Below are positions 22,981 to 29,684 of a stretch of 64,000 nucleotides of DNA, piece after piece (position 1 is the first letter of the stretch; every line of letters starts with the position of its first letter). Made by a program: the position numbers and the translations under genes. A model generated the notes under the pieces. That model was not told the DNA's origin and searched no databases. It saw nothing but the letters and a program-made list of their open reading frames with translations. The stretch comes from Acidobacteriota bacterium (GTDB taxonomy: Bacteria; Acidobacteriota; Thermoanaerobaculia; Gp7-AA8): positions 185,334 to 249,333 of the forward strand of contig QHVT01000004.1 in NCBI GenBank assembly GCA_003223645.1. The letters are read 5' to 3'.

Positions 22981-25310
22981 GACTGGCTCGGAAGAACGAT
23001 TTCGAGTGCCGTTGCGAAGCCCTTAGACGGTGTAACGAACTTGATTGTGCCACCGTACTCCGCGAGAACCCCTCGCGTGATCGGTAGTCCTAGTCCCATA
23101 CCTTGGCCCAATACCGCGTCGACTTGCGCCGTGGACGACTCGAAAGGCCGAAACCACCGCTCGCCTTTGGCAGGGTGAACCGAGCTGCCCGTGTTTTCGA
23201 TGCGTAGAATAACGCTGTCCTTGGCTCGTCTAGAGGTAGCACGGATGCGGCCGGCCTCACCGGCAGCTTTAACAGCGTTCGTTAGTAGGTTCGAGAAGAC
23301 GGTGGTGAGTTCCGCGGGGAACATTGGCGGCGACTGGGCGTCTGCAGAGATCCGGTTCTCGATCTGAATGTTCCTAGCCTCCGCCACGTGAGCGATCAAT
23401 CGTGCGCCCGCGTCAAATTTTTCCTCGATCCGCAACCTTGAACGACGCCGGCGTGCGTCTGGCGTCACAACATCCACCAGATACGATGCTTGCCGTTCGA
23501 GATTCCTCCGCAAGTCGGCCATGGTTCGAATGATCAAGGCCAGGACGTTCGCTTCCTTCCGACCGGCAGTGTGACTCTTGAGATTTCTCAGCGCCGCGTC
23601 CAGCGACTCAGCTGCGCCTACAAGCCCGTTGATCTCGTGAACAAATCCAGCCATCTGCGTTCCCACAGACGCAAGGACTCGGATCATTGCAAGTTCGTTG
23701 ATAACATCACCTGAGATTGAGCTGGCGTCCGCAACATACTCGAGCGTCTGTGCGACCTTCTCCTGCGCGCCTTTGACGTTGCCAGCCTCCAACAGACGCC
23801 GCGCCGCCTTTGCAGAGTCCTCAGCTTGACTGACTCTGACCCGGAGCGCACTCGTCGCCGGCGCATCGCCGCGTAATGGTGGTGCGCCGGATTGCGTTCG
23901 CCCTTTCGCGCGCTGCTGTCGTCTCGCTTCCCGCTGCTGCTCAGAAGCTGCCGCCCGCGCTCGCGTCGCGAGATCGATTCCTGCGCGAACCAGCGCCGTC
24001 AGAGTCTCGAAGACAGAATCGGGAACAAATCCCTCCCGGTTTACGAGCATGCGTAGGTTACGGCCACCAGCCTGCGTTAGGAACACCGCGCCGAAGTAAT
24101 GTTTGTTAGGCAGGACCAGTAGTGCATCATTCTTCTTGTCATCGTCTTCAAGTAAGAGCTGCCCTAAAATGTCTGCTGACTCGTTGCGGAGAAGCTTCCC
24201 CCGTCCACGCTCGGTCACGTCACGGTCAATGCCTAGCCAGTCATTGCGGCTCTCGCCGTATGGCAGAACACGGAAGCCTTCCATAAAAACACGGATACCG
24301 CTGGTTCGCGATTCCCAAGCACGCCCTGTGCGTATCAGAACCCGAGCCTGGAAGAACGGCCCGTCCTTGGGCGACGGATGTGCGACTTCGAATTCCTGCT
24401 TCTCGGCGTCAGGGAACTCCGCTTCGGTCTCTTTTGTTGGTGCGATGACGTACCGCACTCGTTTCGTTTTCGCTTGTGCCTCAATCTCCAGCACCCAAGT
24501 TGCCGCTTCTACCTTCGCTTGGAAAAATGCGTCGGGTGGTAAGAGATCGCCGTCCAGCTTCACCTCGAAAGTGTCACGTTTCGCTGCTTTGATGTCTCTC
24601 AAAACAGGCCGATCGAATATCAGACGTCTACCGACGATACGCCGCGGGATCGGTTCTATCAGCGCTTTTGACGGTCCGAATGTCTGAATTTCTTCAAGGA
24701 ACCGCGCGTGAGCGGCTTTCGACCACCTGGTCCGGAGACGGCGCAATGTGATGGTCGTCCCTGGACGTGTCGTGACGTCGGGCGTTAGCTCTTGGACTGT
24801 GACGGCGTCAGTACCCGCTAGTTTATCGAGAGTGGCGTACTGCTCCACAACATCCCATCGGATTGTCGCTTCGACACCATGAGAGGCAGTAAGTGAATGC
24901 GGCTTCCCCGACCAGCGAAAAGATGTCACATCAACGACGTGGGCTAGCTTGTGCGCGGCCAAACGGCCGATGCCCTTCGCTCCCGTGTATCGTCTGCGAA
25001 GTCGCTCCGATCGTCTTTGACCCGACTCCTTAGTACGCGACGCGATTCGAAGAAATCCTTGCTCGAACTCCTTGCGGCCCATACCGTTTCCGTCGTCACG
25101 AATGGCAATGTACCCGGCTTTCGGATTCGAGAGCATTTCTCCGAAGACAACGACTTCTTTCGCATCGGCGTCGTATGAATTCTTGATCAGTTCGATGAGG
25201 GCCGTGGATTCGCGGCCGACAAGTAGTTCACCAAGCTCCCTGAAGAGATGTGTGTCGACGCTGAACGTCGGATGTAGATCGTCGGTTTCGTTCTGCTCGT
25301 TCGCCGCCAT
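22977..25310 (-). CDS. Dual-GHKL ATPase: Hsp90/MORC-like N-terminus plus histidine-kinase-like C-terminus
   Basis: 777 residues with two Bergerat-fold ATPase modules. The first (about 15-130) has ELIKNSYDADA (N44, D47), RDDGNGMG (72-78) and TGAKGIGRLA (109-118), the Hsp90/MutL/MORC pattern. A central region (about 200-430) is beta-rich. The C-terminal part has MAGFVHEINGL with a candidate phospho-His near 558, an N-box (NLLTNAVKA, about 674-682) and a G-box (GQGMGLGL, about 735-742), as in histidine kinases. No membrane segment, so it senses something in the cytoplasm. First gene of the island operon, coupled to the receiver-like gene. This architecture in a tRNA island suggests a defence sensor. 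Confidence 0.85.
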   Translation of the reverse strand: MAANEQNETDDLHPTFSVDTHLFRELGELLVGRESTALIELIKNSYDADAKEVVVFGEMLSNPKAGYIAIRDDGNGMGRKEFEQGFLRIASRTKESGQRRSERLRRRYTGAKGIGRLAAHKLAHVVDVTSFRWSGKPHSLTASHGVEATIRWDVVEQYATLDKLAGTDAVTVQELTPDVTTRPGTTITLRRLRTRWSKAAHARFLEEIQTFGPSKALIEPIPRRIVGRRLIFDRPVLRDIKAAKRDTFEVKLDGDLLPPDAFFQAKVEAATWVLEIEAQAKTKRVRYVIAPTKETEAEFPDAEKQEFEVAHPSPKDGPFFQARVLIRTGRAWESRTSGIRVFMEGFRVLPYGESRNDWLGIDRDVTERGRGKLLRNESADILGQLLLEDDDKKNDALLVLPNKHYFGAVFLTQAGGRNLRMLVNREGFVPDSVFETLTALVRAGIDLATRARAAASEQQREARRQQRAKGRTQSGAPPLRGDAPATSALRVRVSQAEDSAKAARRLLEAGNVKGAQEKVAQTLEYVADASSISGDVINELAMIRVLASVGTQMAGFVHEINGLVGAAESLDAALRNLKSHTAGRKEANVLALIIRTMADLRRNLERQASYLVDVVTPDARRRRSRLRIEEKFDAGARLIAHVAEARNIQIENRISADAQSPPMFPAELTTVFSNLLTNAVKAAGEAGRIRATSRRAKDSVILRIENTGSSVHPAKGERWFRPFESSTAQVDAVLGQGMGLGLPITRGVLAEYGGTIKFVTPSKGFATALEIVLPSQS

Positions 25311-25702
25311 CTAGTTACGCCAGCCTCTACTTCCCGCCTGAATGTTTCCTCTGCGCGCCGCGCGTTTCTCGACGCATCCCTGCTCCGCATCCTACTAGGT
25401 TTGCGCGAACTCTAGCGATTTGACCCGCAGGCAAACCCGGGAGCCTTGGGGCGGGTAGCGGCGTTCGCGAGCGCACCGGTCGAGAGTCCCCGTCCGCCGC
25501 GCCGTCTCTTGAGCCGAGGTGAAGGTGTCTGCCATCGCAAGAATCTCCGTTCCTGCGATGCACCTCAGAGATCGGTTTTGGTCGATTTGCGAGCGGAGTT
25601 AAACGCGATGCTCGGAAAAAAATAGAAACTTTATAGAATGTCGCGGGTTCGATTTGAGGCGTCAAACGCGTCGCAGATTCTAGTTAAGTCTCTGATTCCA
25701 AT
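25311..25702. other. Non-coding right end of the island
   Basis: 392 bases without a convincing gene; open frames here are Arg-rich and lack protein-like sequence. It holds the promoter side of the island operon (transcription leftward) and the subterminal repeat GGAAAAAAATAGAAACTT at about 25614-25631. No clear -35/-10 pair was found. Confidence 0.5.
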
Positions 25703-25778
25703 TGGCTGTGGCGGTAGGACTCGAACCTACGACCACCGGATTAACAATCCGGCGCTCTACCAACTGAGCTACACCACA
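25703..25778 (-). tRNA. tRNA-Asn (GTT)
   Basis: 76 bases with CCA encoded. On the minus strand: acceptor TGTGGTG pairing with CGCCACA (one G-U), D-stem GCTC/GAGC with AGTTGGTA loop, anticodon stem CCGGA/TCCGG with loop TTGTTAA (anticodon GTT), T-stem GTAGG/CCTAC with TTCGAGT loop, discriminator G as expected for Asn, then CCA. It is the integration site of the island on its left; the displaced 3' half is at 19182-19228. Confidence 0.95.
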
Positions 25779-25895
25779 GCATGTTGGGAGGACGGGGATG
25801 GTCGCCGAATGGTGGTTCTTTGTCAACGGCGGCGGCGGGAATCTGTTGCGTTAACTGTTGCGCAACTTGCTCGTAGTTGCGACACTGTTACGTTG

Positions 25896-26330
25896 ATGAG
25901 CAAAGTTGCTGAGGTTCTGCGGGCGCTTCGGAAAGAGGAAAGCCGGCTTCGCGCCGAATTGTCGGGGGTGGAGCGGGCGATTCGGGCGTTGGAAGAGGTG
26001 TTGACGGCGGAGGGGACGGCGGAGGCGCCTCAGGGGGTTGGGGCGGCGGGGACGGAGGAACCGGCACGGCTCTCGCCGGCCGCTGAGAGGCCGTACGCGT
26101 TGCTGCATTTTACGGAGGCCGCAGCCGCCCATCTGGCGGCGATCAGGGAGCCGCAAACGGCACGGCAGATTGCCGAGGCGCTGATCGCCGGCGGCTTTCC
26201 CACCAGATCGAAGGATTTCCGGGCGTCCGTGCGAACGATGTTGGGCCGGACCATTCCTTCCGACGGCATCCAGCGAACGGCGGACGCCAGGTGGCAATCC
26301 ACGGCCGGCCAGACGCAGGATGACGGATGA
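25896..26330 (+). CDS. Small protein with N-terminal coiled coil and winged-helix-like C-terminus
   Basis: 144 residues. Residues 1-35 form a charged coiled coil (VAEVLRALRKEESRLRAELS), a Gly/Ala/Glu linker follows, and residues about 85-135 (EPQTARQIAEALIAGGFPTR ... FRASVRTMLGR) look like the helix-turn-helix/wing pattern found in HARE-HTH and related domains. It could be a DNA-binding or nucleoprotein accessory factor. The frame is open further upstream but crosses the tRNA, so ATG 25896 is the sensible start; no strong ribosome-binding site. Whether it relates to the neighbouring island is unclear. Confidence 0.6.
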   Translation: MSKVAEVLRALRKEESRLRAELSGVERAIRALEEVLTAEGTAEAPQGVGAAGTEEPARLSPAAERPYALLHFTEAAAAHLAAIREPQTARQIAEALIAGGFPTRSKDFRASVRTMLGRTIPSDGIQRTADARWQSTAGQTQDDG

Positions 26331-26357
26331 TTCGTTTTAAGCGTCGTTTCCTTCCGT

Positions 26358-26882
26358 GAAGTCATCGTTCACTTCGGCGAAGTCATCGTTCCTTTCCGCG
26401 AAGCCGTCGTTCCTTTCGGCGAAGCCATCGTTCCTTTCCGCGAAGCCGTCGTTCCTTTCCGCGAAGCCGTCGTTCCTTTCCGCGAAGCCGTCGTTCCTTT
26501 CCGCGAAGTCATCGTTGCTTTCCGCGAAGTCATCGTTCCTTTCCGCGAAATCACTGTTACGTTGTGCGAAGCCATCGTTGCGTTCCGTGAAGTCATCGTT
26601 CCTTTCCGCGAAGTCATCGTTGCTTTCCGCGAAGTCACTGTTACGTTGTGCGAAGCCATCGTTGCGTTCCGTGAAGTCATTGTTGCGTTCCGCGAAGCCT
26701 TTGTTGCGTTCCACGAAGCCATTGTTACGTTCAGCGAAGCCATTGTTACATTCAGCGAAAGCATCGTTACGTTCATCGAAGGCATTGTTACGGTTCGCGA
26801 AGTCATTGTTACGTTCGGTGAAGTCATCGATGGCTTCATCGAAGGCATCGTTGCGGCCGGCGAAGGCATCGATCCCTGCCCC
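26358..26882. repeat. Tandem array of 25 copies of a 21-bp unit
   Basis: The unit is GAAGTCATCGTTCCTTTCCGC with 0-9 changes per copy; copies near the left end are nearly identical and those on the right have decayed. A degenerate copy precedes it at 26337-26357. Because 21 is a multiple of three, both strands stay open in several frames, giving heptapeptide repeats (for example NDGFAER or KPSFLSA). One minus frame continues upstream across pxpA in a different phase. It cannot be decided from sequence whether any frame is translated. There are no spacers between units, so it is not a CRISPR array. Confidence 0.9.
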
Positions 26883-26937
26883 CAAGGCGTCGTTGCGCCG
26901 GCAGAATCTGTCGAGGCTTCGCGCCGAAGCTCGCGCG

Positions 26938-27630
26938 TCAACGGCCGAGGCTCGCGCGGATTGCGCGTAACCGTTCGACCGCTCCATCCATGTCCGCGTG
27001 AATGCAGATGGTGTCGAACGCGATCGGCACTCTCGATCCGTCGCGCGCGATGACGACTCCTTCGCGTGCGAGGAGCGCGGCCTGGGCGGCGGCTTCTTCG
27101 ATCGTGAGGGTCGATCGCGGTTCTTTGCGTGAGACGAGGGCGCCGTCGGGCTCGTAGCGGCGGTCGGCGAAGGCTTCGCGGATGACGGGCGTTCCGGCGG
27201 CGCGGGCGGCGGCGGCCATTTGGGAGTGGTCGGCGGCGACGAGCGCCATGTTCGGATCCATCTGTCGTAGAGCGTCGACGATGACGTCGGCGAGGTCGCG
27301 GTTTTTGTGTGCGTCGTTATAGAGGGCGCCGTGCGGCTTGACGTGATGGACTTCGCCGAACAGGCGCAGCGTCGAGATCTGCGCGATGAGCGACGCGCGC
27401 AAGTCGTGCGGCGGTATGTCCATCGACTTGCGTCCGAAGTTTTCGCGGTCGGGGTATGACGGATGCGCGCCGAGCCGCACGTTGTGCTCATGCGCACGCA
27501 CGGCGGCCTCGCGCATCGAATGCTCGTCGCCGGTGTGGCCGCCGCAGGCGACGTTCGCGCTGTCGATGAGCGGCCAGATTTCGTCTTCGCCGGGCGAGCC
27601 TTCGCCGAGGTCGGCGCTCACGTTGATCAC
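26938..27630 (-). CDS. pxpA: 5-oxoprolinase subunit A (LamB/YcsF family)
   Basis: 230 residues. The family motifs are all there: VSADLGEGSPGEDE, SANVACGGHTGDEHSM, LGAHPSYPDRENFGR, VKPHGALYND and a C-terminal ICIHADMDGAVERL. PxpA works with PxpB/PxpC in ATP-dependent opening of 5-oxoproline to glutamate; those partners are not in this window. Slightly short for the family (usually about 245-255). The GTG start overlaps the MFS transporter stop by four bases and has AAAGGAG in front, so transporter and enzyme form an operon. The 21-bp array begins 55 bases after its stop. Confidence 0.9.
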   Translation of the reverse strand: MINVSADLGEGSPGEDEIWPLIDSANVACGGHTGDEHSMREAAVRAHEHNVRLGAHPSYPDRENFGRKSMDIPPHDLRASLIAQISTLRLFGEVHHVKPHGALYNDAHKNRDLADVIVDALRQMDPNMALVAADHSQMAAAARAAGTPVIREAFADRRYEPDGALVSRKEPRSTLTIEEAAAQAALLAREGVVIARDGSRVPIAFDTICIHADMDGAVERLRAIRASLGR

Positions 27631-28829
27631 AATTCCGCTCCTTTCGTTTCAGGGAGCAGCCAGATGAGGATCGCGCCGATCGCGAAGAGCAGGGCGACGA
27701 CGGAGATCGAGACGCCGAGGCCGTACTTTGTCGCGGCAGCGCCGACACCGTACGTGCTCGCCGCCGCCGCGAAGCGGCCGGTGTTGTAGCAGAAGCCCTG
27801 CGCGCTGGCGCGGATGCGCGTCGGGAAGAGCTCCGCGAGCATCGCGCCGAACACCGAGAAGTATCCGTGCGCGAAGTAGCCGACGAGCGGCAGGAGCGTG
27901 AGCAGGATCAGCGGCGTGCGCGCATGGAACGCGAAGATCGGAATGACGATCGTCGCGGCGATCATGAACAGCGTGAAGGCGGGACGGCGCCCTATGCGGT
28001 CGGCGATCCAGCCGAAGGTAATGTATCCGAGAAATGCGCCGGCCTGCAGAAGAATCAGCCACGCGGCCGACTTCGTGATCGTGAGTCCCGCGCCGCCCTG
28101 CGCGACCGGCGTGGCGAGAAACGCCGGCAGCCAGGACGTCACGCCCCAGTACGCGATGAGCACGCTGCTCGCGACGAGCGTGGCGATGGCGATGCGTTTG
28201 CGAAATGCAGCGCCGAAGATCTCGCTGAAGCGCGTCGTGCGCTGTTGCCGCTCGCGCCACAGCGCCGGCTCTTCGACGGTGCGGCGGACGACGAACGCGA
28301 ATACGGCCGGCAACGCGCCGATGAAAAAGAGCACGCGCCATCCGAGAGGCTCGAGCACGAGCGTGGAGAGTCCGGCCGCGATGAGCGCGCCGATCGCCCA
28401 TCCCGACTGCATGATGCCGATGGCTTTCGCGCGGTGATGCGCCGGCCACGTCTCCGCGACGAGCACCGCGCCGCACGTCCACTCGCCGCCCATGCCGAGT
28501 CCGACGAGCACGCGCCACGCGATCAGTTGCCACAGCGCGTGCGAGGTCGCGACTCCCGCCGTCGCCAGCGAGTACAGCAGGATGCTGATCGTCATCGCGC
28601 GCACGCGTCCGATGCGGTCGGCGAGATGGCCGAAGAACATGCCGCCGATCGCGCTGGCGAAGAGTCCGACCGCGAGCGGGATTCCGATCTGCGCCTTCGT
28701 CAGTCCGAATTCTTTCTGGATCGGCACGAGCGCGAAGGTGAAGAGGAGGAAGTCCATCGCGTCGAGCATCCATCCGAGCTGCGCGGCGAAGAGCGCGCGC
28801 CAGGCGTTGCGGTCGACGTCGGGAAACAT
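27627..28829 (-). CDS. MFS transporter (organic acid/metabolite:H+ symporter type)
   Basis: 400 residues with twelve predicted membrane helices. The loop 2-3 signature is GHLADRIGRVRAMTIS and it is repeated in the second half (GWIADRIGRRPAFTLF). RVLVGLGMGGEWTCGAVLVAE is typical of the aromatic-acid/sialic-acid type symporters of the sugar-porter-like subfamily. It sits upstream of and overlaps pxpA, so it may import 5-oxoproline or a related amino-acid derivative; that is inferred from the operon only. Upstream lies the repeat-rich region 28830-29383. Confidence 0.88.
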   Translation of the reverse strand: MFPDVDRNAWRALFAAQLGWMLDAMDFLLFTFALVPIQKEFGLTKAQIGIPLAVGLFASAIGGMFFGHLADRIGRVRAMTISILLYSLATAGVATSHALWQLIAWRVLVGLGMGGEWTCGAVLVAETWPAHHRAKAIGIMQSGWAIGALIAAGLSTLVLEPLGWRVLFFIGALPAVFAFVVRRTVEEPALWRERQQRTTRFSEIFGAAFRKRIAIATLVASSVLIAYWGVTSWLPAFLATPVAQGGAGLTITKSAAWLILLQAGAFLGYITFGWIADRIGRRPAFTLFMIAATIVIPIFAFHARTPLILLTLLPLVGYFAHGYFSVFGAMLAELFPTRIRASAQGFCYNTGRFAAAASTYGVGAAATKYGLGVSISVVALLFAIGAILIWLLPETKGAEL

Positions 28830-28871
28830 GTGCGCGGCAGTTTACGCGCGCTGTGCTGTTGGCGCTCGCTG

Positions 28872-28940
28872 ATGGTGGCTGCGCGGATGGCGGATGGCAG
28901 CTGCGCTGATGGCGGATGGCAGATGGCGGATGGCCATCAG
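28872..28940. repeat. GGATGGC heptamer array
   Basis: Several direct and interrupted copies of GGATGGC/AGATGGC (for example GCGGATGGCGGATGGC) in the gap downstream of the duplicated kinase fragment. Similar arrays are at 29283-29348, 57173-57243 and 61566-61630. Arrays on both sides of the 406-bp duplication suggest they mediated it. Confidence 0.7.
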
Positions 28941-29278
28941 GGCAGCTGCCCACCGCGCAGCGCAGTTTATGCGGTTGTCATCCCGAGCGAGAGCGAGGGA
29001 CCTGGGGCTCGGGTGGCGCGCCCACGAACGTGCCTCGCAGCCCCACCCGCCCAGGTCCCTCGCTCTCGCTCGGGATGACAATCTCGATCATTCCTCCGCC
29101 ACGTTCCCCGTTCATCGCTGCGATGGTGCCGTGGTGCTCGGCCATGATCTTCTGCGTGATCGCGAGTCCGAGTCCGCTGCCGCCGGGGCGGCGGCTGAAG
29201 AACGGCTCGAATACGTGCGCGAGGTCGGCGGGCGGGAAGCCGGGACCGCGATCGGCGACGGTGAGGAGCAGCGCGCTG
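28902..29278. repeat. Duplicated segment, copy A (406-bp offset)
   Basis: This stretch repeats 29308-29684 with a constant offset of 406 bases and only scattered substitutions. It includes a GGATGGC array, the 103-bp palindrome and about 200 bases of a histidine kinase C-terminus. Copy B belongs to the intact kinase gene; copy A is the duplicated, functionless end. Confidence 0.85.
28977..29079. repeat. 103-bp palindromic element, GTCATCCCGAG family (copy A)
   Basis: Inverted terminal arms of about 30 bases (GTCATCCCGAGCGAGAGCGA and its complement ending CTCGGGATGAC) around a centre with TGGCGCGCCCACGAACGTG. Same family as 13990-14089. It stands exactly at the end of the kinase-derived coding sequence in both duplicate copies. 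Confidence 0.85.
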
Positions 29279-29281
29279 TGG
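29070..29281 (-). pseudogene. Truncated histidine-kinase ATPase end (tandem duplicate)
   Basis: Minus-strand sequence encodes only ALLLTVADRGPGFPPADLAH, then the G2-box region GGSGLGLAITQK and the end of a HATPase domain, about 95% identical in DNA to the kinase gene 29384-31201. Upstream of it there is only repeat sequence, so it has no N-box, no His-containing domain and no plausible start. It arose by the 406-bp tandem duplication. Confidence 0.8.
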
Positions 29282-29307
29282 GCGGCTGCGCTGATGGCGG
29301 TGGCAGC

Positions 29308-29684
29308 TGCGCGGATGGCGGATGGCGGATGGCGGATGGCCATCAGGGCAGCCGCCCGCCGCGCGGCGCAATTTACGCGGTTGTCATCCCGAGCGAGAGC
29401 GAGGGACCTGGGGCTCGGGTGGCGCGCCCACGAACGTGCCTCGCAGCCCCACCCGCCCAGGTCCTTCGCTCTCGCTCGGGATGACAATCTCGATCATTCC
29501 GCCGCCGCGCTCCCCGTTCATCGCCGCGATGGTGCCGTGGTGCTCGGCCACGATCTTCTGTGCGATCGCGAGTCCGAGTCCGCTGCCGCCGGGGCGGCGG
29601 CTGAAGAACGGCTCGAATACGTGCGCGAGGTCGGCGGGGGGGAAGCCGGGACCGTGATCGGCGACGGTGAGGAGCAGCGCGCCG
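29308..29684. repeat. Duplicated segment, copy B (within the intact kinase gene)
   Basis: Partner of 28902-29278 at an offset of 406 bases. Its right part (29486-29684) is the authentic 3' coding end of the histidine kinase; its left part is the palindrome 29383-29485 and a GGATGGC array. Confidence 0.85.
29383..29485. repeat. 103-bp palindromic element, GTCATCCCGAG family (copy B)
   Basis: Same element as 28977-29079. It starts exactly where the kinase's conserved sequence ends (MIEIVIP), so the kinase is translated through the whole palindrome to a stop at 29384. Confidence 0.85.

Larger units (their letters stand above)
19229..25702. mobile_element. 6.5-kb genomic island in tRNA-Asn carrying a four-gene operon
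   Basis: Bounded by the displaced tRNA-Asn half and the intact tRNA-Asn. All four genes inside run on the minus strand with overlaps or short gaps. By eye it is less GC-rich than flanking DNA. No integrase, transposase or relaxase is present, so the element is either a remnant or moves with help from elsewhere. A short direct repeat (GGAAAAATAGAAACTT-like) occurs just inside both ends (19321-19338, 25611-25631). The 210 bases at 19229-19438 hold no gene but contain the palindrome GGTCCGGACC at about 19239. Confidence 0.7.

Noticed and set aside
19439-25310. Assignment of the island operon to Detocs, BREX or DISARM
   Set aside because: The kinase plus receiver recalls Detocs, and the methyltransferase recalls BREX/DISARM, but the other hallmark proteins (effector, PglZ, helicase, PLD) are absent.
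25327-25665. Minus-strand frame at the right end of the island
   Set aside because: Arg/Gly/Pro-rich with no pattern, crosses the subterminal repeat; treated as non-coding.
26358-26882. CRISPR array
   Set aside because: Units are directly adjacent with no spacers and no cas genes are near.
26356-27053. Repeat-protein genes across the 21-bp array, on either strand
   Set aside because: Openness follows from a 21-base period without stops; no start site or flanking domain favours any frame, so it was listed only as a repeat.
28978-29487. A separate histidine-kinase-like gene downstream of the PAS kinase
   Set aside because: It is the tandem-duplicated last ~70 codons of the kinase preceded by repeat-encoded sequence; lacks H- and N-boxes.
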